Part shown: piece by piece, positions 48,097 through 57,200 of the stretch | Position numbering within the stretch: the first letter of the stretch is position 1 | How the letters are laid out: every line of letters begins with the position of its first letter | Source of the DNA: Pseudogymnoascus destructans | Taxonomy: Eukaryota > Ascomycota > Leotiomycetes > Thelebolales > Thelebolaceae | Assembly (NCBI RefSeq): GCF_001641265.1 | Contig: NW_020167540.1 | Coordinates: 62,001 to 126,000 of the forward strand | DNA: 64,000 bases | Direction: 5' to 3' | Notes under the pieces: generated by a model | Seen by the model: only the letters and a program-made list of their open reading frames with translations | The model's database searches: none | What the model was told of the DNA's origin: nothing | Program-made: the position numbers and the translations under genes

Positions 48097-50034
48097 ATGT
48101 CTGTCGTCAGTTTGAAGGGGAAAACCCCCACCACGCCAACTTCGTCTCAGAGGTCTAAGCCTGAGAATGAGGAGATGCCTGACGCACCCACCGTCAACGA
48201 ACTCAAGGAAACTCTACGCGTCAAGTTGCCCGACACTTACTCCGGCAACCGAAAGGAACTTGAGGTGTTTTTGCTACAGGTCGAACTGTACCAGCACTTC
48301 AATGACGAGAAGTTTCCCACCCAGGAGAGCTATGCCCTGTGGACTGCGTCCTACCTTAGGGGGGAAGCCCTGCAATGGATCGAACCATTCCTCAAGGATT
48401 ATTTCAAATATGAAAGTACCAATGGAAGCATGGCAACTACGCAGACTATGTTTGGCAGCTGGAAAGGATTCTGTAAGGAAATCCGACGCATGTTCGGAGA
48501 CATCGATGAGATCAAGACCGCGGAAGACCATCTGTTTGCACTTAAGCAGACTGGCAGCGCCCTCACGTACTCCACAGAATTCCAGAGATACGGCAATCAG
48601 ACAGGATGGGACGCCAGCGCACTCATCAGCCACTACCGACGTGGGCTGAAGAGCCATATACGTATGGAACTTGCCCGTTTGGAACAACAATCAACGGACA
48701 TGGTAGCGCTAATCGAACATACGGTCCGAATCGACAATCGACTATACGAATTCCAGAAGGAACGTCGGACCTATGACAAGCCCAAGAAAAGTTACCCCTA
48801 CTGGGGAAACGAGGGCAGACGACGGGATCAACACCCGCGAGACAACCGTTGGTCGGACCCAATGGAACTCGATGCCACGTTCAAACCTGGACGACCCCGT
48901 GACCCTAAGAAAGACAGACAATTCAAGGAACGACTCTGTTTTAACTGCGACAAGCCAGGCCACATGGCCCGAGACTGCAGACAGCCAAAGAAAGGGAACG
49001 GCGGACGCAAAGTCGGCAAACAACTCAATGCCACCTGGACAGGACAGTTGAACGCAACGTTTGTGAGCAAACAGGACTGGGGAATAAACGGCGAAAGCAC
49101 CCCAGAAGACGAGAGCTCAGATGAAGGGTCGGAGGCGGAATCGTTCACCGTCTCGGAACAGGAAACCTTCGACGAACTCGCACCTATGGAACCAATGAGT
49201 CCACGGTGCAAGAGCGTAGTAAGACGCATGGCAAAACACGCCCACGCGAAGATTAGGGCCGAACGAGACAAGCCCAGCGGCCAGAGGAGAATCCCCACGC
49301 TTAAGGGCATCTACGGGAACCTGTTACAGGGACTTCCGTTAGAGTGCAAGGTGGACGACTGCAAGGATGACCTCTGGAGATACTACGACCAACTAACGAA
49401 TACCCGCAGGCTGCTTGGCACGTCCCCAGACGTAGCTAAGTTGGAAGCCCAAGAAGCGGAAGAACTGGAGAAGGATGTCGAGCATATGGCTAAACTGAAG
49501 AATATGAAAAGCGTCGAACTTTACTACCAGGACCGCAGGAGAGCCCTGGAGAAGTACGACGAGAAAGCCAGAGATATGCTCCAACGGGAAAATGCGAGAC
49601 CCACTCCATGCATCGAAAGGAGAGCCATGGAGCAACTAGACACGTTCTCCACGCCTCCGAGGGAAGATAGTGCATGGGTGAGAGGACAGCGGGAACTATC
49701 AACGACAGACGCAACAGAGACTGATCATCCCTGGCACGCGTATGTCTACTGGGAGTATTGCAGCGAAGATGACTGCAAGCTCCACTGGAAAAAGAAACAC
49801 CAGAATCAGTTGTTTCCCCGATCCTCGCCCAGGATACACTTCAGAGACGCAGAGCAAGTTCACTCCCTCAGGCGAAGCCAGTCTGAAGGGGACTTGCCTA
49901 TCAAAAGCGAACAGGTATACGAGAAATACCCACATCTGCTAGACGAAGCAGAAGAGCGAGGGAAACGATCTCCCCAAGGACCACCATTGGAAGCGGATGA
50001 ATACTATCCTTCCTCGGACAAGTCAAAAAACTAG
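48097..50034 (+). CDS. gag: Gag polyprotein of Ty3/Gypsy element D
   Basis: 645 residues from MSVVSLKGKTPTTPTS. Residues about 45-215 form the retrotransposon Gag fold (LPDTYSGNRKELEVFLLQ, YLRGEALQWIEPFL, FCKEIRRMFGD). A single CCHC zinc knuckle, CFNCDKPGHMARDC, lies near residue 284. A charged, coiled-coil-prone C terminus follows. It would form the cytoplasmic virus-like particle and bind the element RNA. The frame ends in TAG at 50032-50034, directly after a slippery heptamer that allows read-on into pol. No internal stop, unlike the neighbouring pogo copies. Confidence 0.92.
   Translation: MSVVSLKGKTPTTPTSSQRSKPENEEMPDAPTVNELKETLRVKLPDTYSGNRKELEVFLLQVELYQHFNDEKFPTQESYALWTASYLRGEALQWIEPFLKDYFKYESTNGSMATTQTMFGSWKGFCKEIRRMFGDIDEIKTAEDHLFALKQTGSALTYSTEFQRYGNQTGWDASALISHYRRGLKSHIRMELARLEQQSTDMVALIEHTVRIDNRLYEFQKERRTYDKPKKSYPYWGNEGRRRDQHPRDNRWSDPMELDATFKPGRPRDPKKDRQFKERLCFNCDKPGHMARDCRQPKKGNGGRKVGKQLNATWTGQLNATFVSKQDWGINGESTPEDESSDEGSEAESFTVSEQETFDELAPMEPMSPRCKSVVRRMAKHAHAKIRAERDKPSGQRRIPTLKGIYGNLLQGLPLECKVDDCKDDLWRYYDQLTNTRRLLGTSPDVAKLEAQEAEELEKDVEHMAKLKNMKSVELYYQDRRRALEKYDEKARDMLQRENARPTPCIERRAMEQLDTFSTPPREDSAWVRGQRELSTTDATETDHPWHAYVYWEYCSEDDCKLHWKKKHQNQLFPRSSPRIHFRDAEQVHSLRRSQSEGDLPIKSEQVYEKYPHLLDEAEERGKRSPQGPPLEADEYYPSSDKSKN
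50025..50031 (+). promoter_or_regulatory. -1 ribosomal frameshift site A AAA AAC
   Basis: In gag phase the codons are TCA AAA AAC TAG, giving the canonical X XXY YYZ heptamer A AAA AAC immediately before the stop. A one-base slip back enters the pol phase (CTA GGA GTC ...), which stays open through to the pol ATG at 50103 and on. This is the expected way to make a Gag-Pol fusion; downstream RNA structure was not assessed. Confidence 0.8.
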
Positions 50035-53000
50035 GAGTCCTCGACGGTAGGCCACCGGCGAGCGACACAAAGAGGCCTAGTACAGACCAGCTATGCGCCA
50101 CGATGGGCAGCATGCAACTATATGTGGTCGCTAAGATACAACAGCGACACCTCCGAGCAATGATTGACTCAGGAGCGACGGGCAACTTTATGACAAAGAA
50201 AGTAGCAGACACGCAAGGTTTCAAGACGCAATTGAAAACCGAACCATACCCGTTAATGGTCGTAGATGGAGAGCCCATCTCGACTAATGAAGGAATGGTG
50301 ACCCACGAAACGGTCCCATTGGAAATGGTCATGCTACACGGGCACAAGGAAATGATTCAGTTTGACATCGTGCACATGGACAACCATGCGTGCATCCTTG
50401 GTGTGCCATGGCTCAAGAAACACAACCCCCAGATCGACTGGTGGAATGAGAAAGTTGTGATGAGCCAGTGCGCGTGTGAACAACGGACGGACACGCGACA
50501 ACGGGAGAAACCCTCCCAGGGCCGGAAGGAGTTATGTGCAACCTCCGAGCTCGATGACCTAGCCCAGGCATCCTCACCGACGAGTATACCGGTGGAGTAC
50601 AAGGAATACGAGCAATTATTCCAGGAAGGCCCTAAGAACGAGGCGCTTCCTAAGCACCAACCATGGGATCACGAGATACCTTTGGAGAAAGACAAGAGTC
50701 CACCATTCGGACCAATATATCAGCTATCGGAAAAGGAGCTGAAGGTACTTAAGGAGTACATCGATGATAACCTAGCGAAAGGATTCATCAGACCATCCAC
50801 ATCACCAGCAGGAAGTCCGGTGCTTTTCGTACCAAAGAAAGACGGCTCCCTACGGTTATGTGTGGACTATCGAGCGTTGAACAACATCACAATCAAGGAC
50901 AGGTATGCCCTGCCGTTAATCAACGAACTACACGATAGATTTCAAGGAGCAAAGATCTTCAGTAAGCTAGATCTACGAGGAGCATACAACCTGATCCGAA
51001 TCAAGGCTGGGGAAGAGTGGAAAACAGCATTTCGCACCCGCTATGGCCTATTCGAGTATCAAGTCATGCCCTTTGGGCTAACAAACGCACCCGCATCCAT
51101 GCAACGACTGATGAATGATGCTTTGCACGAATACTTAGACATCTTTACCATTGTCTACCTAGACGATGTCCTGGTGTATTCAGCAACCAAGGAAGAGCAT
51201 GTCAAGCATGTCAAGCATGTCAAACTTGTCCTGAAGAAACTAAAGGAGTACAGCTTACTCCTCAAACCAGAGAAGTGCGAGTTCCATAAAAACCAAGTCG
51301 AATTCTTGGGTTACATTATCGGAATGCACGGCATCAAGATGGACCAAGCAAAAGTAATGGCAGTGTTGGAATGGCCAACACCGACCACGGTCAAGGAAGT
51401 GCAAGCCTTCCTAGGCTTCGCCAACTTCTACCGAAGATTCATCTCGGGATATTCTAAGGTAGCTCAACCACTCACGGAGCTTACCAGAAAGGATCTCGAA
51501 TTCAAATGGACGGACAAGGCAGAGGCTGCTTTCCAGGAACTTAAGACGAAGTTCACGGAAGCACCTATCCTTGCTACATTTGACCCTGCAAAGAAGATCA
51601 TCCTCGAAACGGACTCTTCTGACTTTGCAATTGGAGCATGTCTGAATCAACCAGACAAGAACGGTAAGTTCAAACCAATCGCGTACTACTCTAGGAAACT
51701 GTCACCTGCGGAACTCAATTACGATATCCACGACAAGGAGCTACTGGCTATTGTCGTTGCCTTTGAGCAGTGGCGAGTATATCTTGAGGGACCCACCTAC
51801 CCTGTGCAGGTATGGACGGATCACAAGAACCTCATATACTTCACCACGACCAAGGTTTTAAACTGCAGACAAGTCCGCTGGGCAGAAACCCTCGCAGCCT
51901 ACAACTTCACGATAACCTATCGCAAGGGCTCCGAGAATGCAAGAGCAGACGCTCTCAGCAGACGGACCGACTACGCCGGCCCAAAGGAAGAAAGACCTAG
52001 AGCAATTCTGAAGAAAACAGATGCAGGAATACAGTACAACGAGTTACTAGCGACGATCTCAGTCATCGAAGATACAGAACTCGAGGAAAGACTCAAGAAA
52101 GCTTACGCAACAGACGAATGCGCCAAGCGAGTCTTGTCCAAAGTCGAAGGCGACTTCGCCATCGACGAACAAGGATTGATTCGATACAAAGGGTTAGTGT
52201 ATGTCCCAAGTCAAATGAGACGCCCGCTGGTGCAAGAACAACACTCGTTACCAGCACACGGTCATCAGGGAGTAACACGAACCTTCGAACGAATCACCCG
52301 ACACTACTACTTCCCAGGTATGAGGAAGCAGGTAGAGACAGTGGTAAGAGAGTGCGACATTTGCAGCAAGTCAAAATCCAATAGGCACCTGCCATATGGA
52401 CAACTCAAGTCGACACCAGTACCAAAAGGAGCGTGGAAATCAATAGCTTTGGACTTCATCGTCAAGCTTCCACCCTCCAAGGACCCGTTAACAGGAATAG
52501 AATATGACTCTATCCTCGTCATCACGGAAAGACTCACGAAATATGGGAAGTTTATACCATATCTAGAAGCTAGCAACGCCGAGGCGCTCGCATATACCTT
52601 CATTCGAGTCATATTAGCCGATCATGGGATGCCAGAAGAAATCATCTCAGATAGAGACAAGCTCTTTACTTCGAAATTCTGGAAATCATTGATGGCGCTA
52701 CTGGGAACAAATCATAAGCTATCAACAGCTTTTCATCCCCAGACAGACGGCCAAACAGTAAGATTAAATCAGACCCTTGAACAGTACCTGCGAAGCTATG
52801 TCAATCATCAACAGGACAACTGGGTTCAGATCTTACCCATCGCACAGTTTGCATATAACAGCGCGATGACAGAAGCAATGAAAGTCTCACCGTTCTTTGC
52901 CAATTACGGCTACCAGCCAGAAGCATATAGGCAACCAAGACCAGATGAATCACAAGCTGAACAAGCCCTGATCGTGGTGGAACAACTGAAATCGTTCCAC

Positions 53001-53573
53001 GAACAACTTGCGACGGACATCCAATTCTTAAATGAACGATCCGCCGCATACGCAAACAAGAAGCGCAGTATGGAACCTGCCTTCAAGGAGGGGGATAAAG
53101 TATACCTACTCCGGAAACATATCAAAACGAAACGACCAAGCACAAAGTTGGACTTCAAGAAATTGGGACCATTCAAAATATTGAACAAAGTCAGCTCAGT
53201 TAATTACAGACTGCAGCTACCCAGGAAGTCTAGACTACACCCGGTATTTCATGTCTCACTACTGGAACCAGCAAGAGGAAATACCCCAATTGCGACCAAC
53301 ACCGAACTCCAACCCGAGAATGAGATAATCGAATATGAGGTCGAAGCGATCCTAGACAGAAGGTTAGTAGGACGTCGAGAAGAGTTTTTGATAAAATGGG
53401 AAAATTACGAACCTACGGATAATTCGTGGGAACCAACAAGGAACATCAGCAAAGAACTGCTGGAGGAATATCGACGCTGCCATCCGCCAGCCATTGATCC
53501 CAAGATGCAGGGGAGTAGGCCAGTGGATCGGAGGAAGCGGGGGTCCCGGTCACAGATGAGGAGGCAGCGCTAA
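50031..53573 (+). CDS. pol: Pol polyprotein of element D (PR-RT-RH-IN-chromodomain)
   Basis: Open from the frameshift site; 1156 residues counted from the ATG at 50103. Aspartic protease: RAMIDSGATGNFM. Reverse transcriptase: LCVDYRALN, SKLDLRGAYN, YLDDVLVY near residue 352. RNase H: ILETDSSDFAIGACL. Integrase: H-x-H...C-x2-C zinc part (GHQGV...CDICSKSK) and core Asp at about 783 and 850. The third acidic residue, 35 residues on, is Val886 (GTA at 52758-52760) in QTDGQTVRLN where the family has Glu. A GPF-type module and a chromodomain (YEVEAILDRRLVGRREEFLIKWENY) close the protein. An HVK triplet is repeated after the RT active site. The integrase is predicted inactive. Confidence 0.93.
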   Translation, partial: LGVLDGRPPASDTKRPSTDQLCATMGSMQLYVVAKIQQRHLRAMIDSGATGNFMTKKVADTQGFKTQLKTEPYPLMVVDGEPISTNEGMVTHETVPLEMVMLHGHKEMIQFDIVHMDNHACILGVPWLKKHNPQIDWWNEKVVMSQCACEQRTDTRQREKPSQGRKELCATSELDDLAQASSPTSIPVEYKEYEQLFQEGPKNEALPKHQPWDHEIPLEKDKSPPFGPIYQLSEKELKVLKEYIDDNLAKGFIRPSTSPAGSPVLFVPKKDGSLRLCVDYRALNNITIKDRYALPLINELHDRFQGAKIFSKLDLRGAYNLIRIKAGEEWKTAFRTRYGLFEYQVMPFGLTNAPASMQRLMNDALHEYLDIFTIVYLDDVLVYSATKEEHVKHVKHVKLVLKKLKEYSLLLKPEKCEFHKNQVEFLGYIIGMHGIKMDQAKVMAVLEWPTPTTVKEVQAFLGFANFYRRFISGYSKVAQPLTELTRKDLEFKWTDKAEAAFQELKTKFTEAPILATFDPAKKIILETDSSDFAIGACLNQPDKNGKFKPIAYYSRKLSPAELNYDIHDKELLAIVVAFEQWRVYLEGPTYPVQVWTDHKNLIYFTTTKVLNCRQVRWAETLAAYNFTITYRKGSENARADALSRRTDYAGPKEERPRAILKKTDAGIQYNELLATISVIEDTELEERLKKAYATDECAKRVLSKVEGDFAIDEQGLIRYKGLVYVPSQMRRPLVQEQHSLPAHGHQGVTRTFERITRHYYFPGMRKQVETVVRECDICSKSKSNRHLPYGQLKSTPVPKGAWKSIALDFIVKLPPSKDPLTGIEYDSILVITERLTKYGKFIPYLEASNAEALAYTFIRVILADHGMPEEIISDRDKLFTSKFWKSLMALLGTNHKLSTAFHPQTDGQTVRLNQTLEQYLRSYVNHQQDNWVQILPIAQFAYNSAMTEAMKVSPFFANYGYQPEAYRQPRPDESQAEQALIVVEQLKSFHEQLATDIQFLNERSAAYANKKRSMEPAFKEGDKVYLLRKHIKTKRPSTKLDFKKLGPFKILNKVSSVNYRLQLPRKSRLHPVFHVSLLEPARGNTPIATNTELQPENEIIEYEVEAILDRRLVGRREEFLIKWENYEPTDNSWEPTRNISKELLEEYRRCHPPAIDPKMQGSRPVDRRKRGSRSQMRRQR

Positions 53574-54060
53574 CTGCCTGTTCCTCGGCCTCAACAGCGT
53601 CACGCTTCTCAGCAGCCACACATTCGGCCTCCTCTGCCGCATCAAGCTCGTCGAGGGTTTTCAAACCTCGCCGGAGCATATCTTTACCACGGGTTCGGAT
53701 GAGGCGTTTCTGCTTCCGCAGACGAAGTAACTTCGAAAGGGTTTCTTCCTCTTCGCGATCCAGGCGATCCTCCTCCCGTTCGAGCTTCACCCAGTCGGGA
53801 TGCTCAGGACCCATACAGTCACATTTTTCTTTCAAGTTGCGACGAACGCACTCGGCGCACTGCCGTGAATCATTTGGAGATGACACGCAAGTAACATTTC
53901 GCCTCACGCAGTTCGAGCAAGAATCCATTTCGGGTAGTTCGTATCCGTGGTTCTTTATTCGACGGACAAGATCGTTGCGTTCCTGGAGTTTGCGGGCAGT
54001 GTCAGTAGGCATGTTGCATGTTGAAGGACTCGCTGAGGAGCAGCAGAGTCCCGGGGACAT
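53446..54060 (-). CDS. Antisense ORF of element D: Cys-rich coiled-coil protein
   Basis: 204 codons on the strand opposite to gag-pol, overlapping the last 128 bp of pol and ending its 5' side about 50 bp before the 3' LTR. The protein has a compact Cys cluster, CSNCVRRNVTC and CAECVRRNLKEKCDC, then a long charged helix (DRLDREEEETLSKLLRLRKQKRL...LDELDAAEEAE). Cys spacing suggests zinc binding, distantly like Zn2Cys6 proteins. I recall similar proteins in fungal genomes but cannot name a family. Whether it is transcribed is unknown; the frame has good ATG and no stop. Function unknown. Confidence 0.55.
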   Translation of the reverse strand: MSPGLCCSSASPSTCNMPTDTARKLQERNDLVRRIKNHGYELPEMDSCSNCVRRNVTCVSSPNDSRQCAECVRRNLKEKCDCMGPEHPDWVKLEREEDRLDREEEETLSKLLRLRKQKRLIRTRGKDMLRRGLKTLDELDAAEEAECVAAEKRDAVEAEEQAVSAASSSVTGTPASSDPLAYSPASWDQWLADGSVDIPPAVLC

Positions 54061-54108
54061 GGACGTACTTATAGGATTCGAGACGAATGCCCAGGGGAAG
54101 GGAGCGAG

Positions 54109-54584
54109 TGTTACGACGGAACAAGAAGGCTGGCCAACTACAGGACAGGAAGGAGGGAGGTCGCATGAGACCGGCCCTGGTACCTGGAGGGGCAGCGGGG
54201 AATAGTAGTTCCGAAAGTATCACGTGACGGACTCGCAGGATGATGAGAAGAGTCCTAAGAGTCCAGGACTCTGAGGACTCGAGTGAGTTCCCAGGAGTCC
54301 ACTAGGCACGTGACGGACTCGCAGGATGATGAGAAGAATCCTCAGAGTCCAGGACTCCGAGGACTCGAGTGAGTTCCCAGGAGTCCACTAGGCACGACGC
54401 CAGTATATAAGTAGATAGTATTTCCTTAGATAGGAGCTTCGTGCTCAACTCAATACAGTATTTGTTATATACTAGTAACGTGTTAGTTGAAGCCTTTGTG
54501 TCTGATCCCCTGCCTCCTCTGATAAGTAAACCTTTACGCAAGAGAACCTCTGTTGTCATCTATCGTTTAGAAGTCAGCGTTACA
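54109..54584 (+). repeat. 3' LTR of element D (476 bp) with internal 86-bp duplication
   Basis: The same sequence as the 5' LTR plus a second copy of an 86-bp unit (54221-54306 and 54307-54392, each starting CACGTGACGG). Other differences: at least four substitutions and a 1-nt indel in the last 190 bp. The duplicated unit lies upstream of the TATATAAG box. Confidence 0.9.
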
Positions 54585-55367
54585 GCGGCCTTCCTCACAA
54601 TTGGGTAATTAAACCAACAAGCAATGGATGGACCAACAACGAGACAGGTCTAGAATGGCTTCATCACTTCGATAAACATACTTGCAGTCGTGCAAAAGGA
54701 CCATATCGGATGTTGGTTTTAGACGGGCATGAAAGTCACGAATCAGCTGCGTTTCAGGAATATTGCAAAGCAAACAACATCATAACTCTCTGTCTACCTC
54801 CTCACTCGTCTCACCTAACTCAGCCACTTGATGTTGGGTGCTTTAGTGTTCTTAAACGCATGTATGGGCGTCAAATTGAGACCTTTATTAAGGCTCATAT
54901 AAACCATATTACAAAGGTTGAGTTTTTTATAGCTTTCCACGCAGCTTATAACCAGTCAATAACAACTCAAAACACCAAAGCTGGATTTCGCGGAGCTGGT
55001 TTAGTGCCCTTTGATCCGCAAGTAATCATTTCAAAGCTAGACGTCAAGTTGCGGACTCCTACACCTACAGGACCCCCCTCTATAGACGCTGATCCTTGGG
55101 TTTCTCAAACGCCTCGCAACCCAATAGATGCTCTCTCACAGACTACTCTAGTTAAAAATCGCATTGCACAGCACCAAGGAAGCTCGCCAACCCCCATTTT
55201 TGCTACTGTTACTGCATTAGCTAAAGGGACAGAGATTTTGGCACATGAAATGACTTTATTGTCAGCTGAAGTCTGCACCCTTCGAGCAGCAAACGAAGGT
55301 CTTAGCAAACGCCGGAGGGCTAAAAAGTCTCGTGTCCGTCAAGGGTGTGCACTTTCTGTAGGGGATG

Positions 55368-56324
55368 TGTAATGGTGGGTGCACCAGATGTGAGAATCTA
55401 GCCACCCAAGGAAGGGATGAATTTACTAAGACAACACACTGTCTTAGAAAACAGAGCCAAAGGGTCATAGCTTAGACTATTCCACAACGCAGCAATCAGG
55501 TGTGTGATGTAGTGAAGTGGTTCAGACAAGTTGCAACAAATGTTGAGTCTGGGAACTCAGGGGTAAGTCAGAGGTTAACACCTCACTGACTTTTCAGAAA
55601 CAAGGAGTAACAAGATGAATGCTTGGAAGCTTGGAAAAGACGTGGAAGTATGTGATAGTCGATTTACTGTATTGTCTGCTTGCCCTTTCTTAAGGAAAGG
55701 GCAATCCTATTTATGCCAAAGGAATGTAGTTCTCTCATTTTCCAAGACTTTCCATGACTTACCAGGCTTGGTAACTGTAGTTGACGTAAGAGAATCCCAT
55801 AGAACCTTCTCTTAGGTTCGTAGCCTATAGGAAGTAAAAGGAGGTCCAAGGTCAGAGTACCCTATAGACAAATTATGTCATAGACAAATTATGTCATAGA
55901 CAAATTATGTCATAGACAAATTATATCATAGACAAATTATGTCATAACTTAACCAATCTTGTGGGTAACTAAAGAGCGATGACATGTAATGAATCATAGA
56001 GGTTTGTAGGAGCTTTTAGAGCTATCGTTCATGCCCCTAGGCCTCTAGTTGGTAGAGATATGTCATGTGGTAGTATGAGTGATGTCATGTAATGAATCAT
56101 AGAGAGTTGTAGAGATATGCTATGTGGTAATATCGGCCCAGTAACTAAGGAGTGATGACGTGTAATGAATCATAGATGGTTGTAGCAATCGTTGAGTAGT
56201 ATTGCTCTTGTTGTTGGTGTGATAAGCCAAAATATGTATAGTGACTTGTAGGTTTGAGGAGGAGATTTCCAAGTTTGCTCTTGAGTTTGATAGCAAACTG
56301 AGTGCAACGAATGTCAGTATGACA
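55368..56324 (+). mobile_element. Solo LTR C2 (957 bp)
   Basis: Same family and orientation as C1. Flanked by GGATG at 55363-55367 and 56325-56329; excision with one GGATG rejoins the end of the pogo B frame. It contains five copies of a 16-bp unit AGACAAATTATGTCAT (about 55864-55945), of which C1 has one. No internal coding region. Confidence 0.87.
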
Positions 56325-56688
56325 GGATGCACATGATGATTTGTCCCAAAGTGCAGTTACGGAGCAAATAAATCGCGAGAAGCGCTCTGGAGGGGTTGGT
56401 AGGAATGAGGGGCAACCAGGTGTACGACATTGTGGCACTTGCGGGGGGGCTGGCCATAATGCACGAACTTGTCAGGAGGTCATAGAAGTACTTAGCTCAT
56501 CAGATTCTGAATAGTTTTAGTTTTAATACATGTTGTGGTTGTTTAATTATACCTTACAGTGGTGGGTATAAAAAAGTTTCACGACTCAGTGACATTCACG
56601 ACTCGGTGTACAACCACGTTAACGATATTTTCACTTTTACGATATTTACACGTGTCACCAATTGTATCGACTTAACGGGAGTTGACTG

Positions 56689-56826
56689 TATAATGAAAAT
56701 TCTAACTACCCTGTTATAATAAGCCACTAACGTAAGTCGTGGCGTAACCGGAGAATAACATAAACGGGATAGTGGGAAATATTGAGCATCAAGAGTATCA
56801 CCAAACCAATGTAAACCCCCCCCAAC
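56689..56826. other. Left flank of pogo-like fragment E
   Basis: 138 bp between the right end of element A and the start of the next transposase frame. It may hold the 5' end of element E; no clear inverted repeat was recognised. Confidence 0.4.
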
Positions 56827-57200
56827 ATGGTGCGAAAGCATAGTCAGAAAGCCGAAGAACTAGAAGTTTTATTGGCACAAGCTGTTGCTGGAGTTAAATC
56901 CGGATTATACAAATCTTCGTACGGTGCTGCAAAGGCTTTACACCTTCGGCCAGACACAGTCCTTCAATGCGTTAATGGGAAACTGTCACGGAGAGAAGCT
57001 CGACAACAACAACAACTGCTATCGCCAGCGCAAGAGCAGACACTTTTAAAGTGGATTAAGGTGCTAACAATTAGTGGATATGCTCCTAGTCACCGTATAT
57101 TGCGGGATATTGCTGATGAAATCCGTGTCAACCATGCCGCGTTTTCGAACTGTCGCACACTAACAGTCAACATGCCCAACACATGCATCACAAAGAGATT
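56827..57200 (+). pseudogene. Pogo-like transposase fragment E
   Basis: From ATG 56827 the frame encodes MVRKHSQKAEELEVLLAQAVAGV, then SYGAAKALHLRPDTVLQCVNGK and LSPAQEQTLLKWIKVLTISGYAP, the psq helix and CENP-B-type DNA-binding region of pogo transposases. It is different in sequence from A and B. It is cut at 57200 by LTR C3 and no DDE part follows, so it is a 5' fragment of about 125 codons. Confidence 0.72.

Larger units (their letters stand above)
47662..54584 (+). mobile_element. Ty3/Gypsy chromovirus D, nearly intact
   Basis: Full-length element with LTRs at 47662-48050 and 54109-54584 and GCGGC duplications on both sides (47657-47661, 54585-54589). The order is gag, protease, reverse transcriptase, RNase H, integrase, chromodomain; a purine tract (about 54091-54108) precedes the 3' LTR. 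Both main frames are open. The two LTRs differ by an 86-bp duplication, one 1-nt indel and several substitutions, so the insertion is not very recent. No standard tRNA primer site starting TGG is seen after the 5' LTR. An antisense ORF lies between pol and the 3' LTR. Confidence 0.93.
46029..56514 (+). pseudogene. Split transposase of pogo element B (DDE, CENP-B type)
   Basis: The pieces are 46029-46328, 47270-47661, 54585-55367 and 56330-56514; the other bases are insertions and their target duplications. The pieces read in phase across C1 and C2. The N terminus has a psq/CENP-B helix-turn-helix (EARIILAIEALQ... and LEEEVIIRNILDMDARGF). The centre has NFDETGFMMGV, the first catalytic Asp. 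The third piece has LVLDGHESH, the second Asp, and PPHSSHLTQPLDVGCF. The C terminus is a zinc-knuckle-like HCGTCGGAGHNARTC before the stop at 56512. Own lesions: TGA at 46173-46175 and a frame change near 47600, so it was inactive in its own right. Confidence 0.85.
45931..56619 (+). mobile_element. Pogo/Fot1-like element B carrying three later insertions
   Basis: Perfect inverted ends of about 30 bp (ACGTGGTTGTACACCGAGTC... at 45931 and its complement ending 56619), extending to about 41 bp with one mismatch, flanked by TA at 45929-45930 and 56620-56621. The ends contain a direct repeat CACCGAGTCGTGAA, twice, a possible transposase-binding site. It is inserted in element A and interrupted by solo LTR C1, retrotransposon D and solo LTR C2, each with its own 5-bp duplication. 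Removing the three insertions leaves an element of about 1.9 kb, normal for Fot1-like elements. Confidence 0.88.
45362..56688 (+). mobile_element. Outer pogo-like element A, decayed and split
   Basis: Left end CAGTCCACTCTCGCCAAGACGAT and right end ATCGACTTAACGGGAGTTGACTG form imperfect terminal inverted repeats, flanked by TA at 45360-45361 and 56689-56690, as in the Tc1/mariner/pogo group. From ATG 45511 the sequence encodes MPRKHTITLKQRRALR and a CENP-B-like helix-turn-helix (LSQSTISDSLSNRFKHLD), with in-frame TAG at 45562 and 45592, both in CAG-to-TAG positions. Only about 570 bp on the left and 70 bp on the right of the inner element remain, so most of the transposase is gone. Inactive. 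Confidence 0.7.

Noticed and set aside
55615..55815. Frame starting MNAWKLGKD in LTR C2 (and its mirror in C3)
   Set aside because: Interrupted in C1 and inside a non-coding LTR; present only because the copies are similar.
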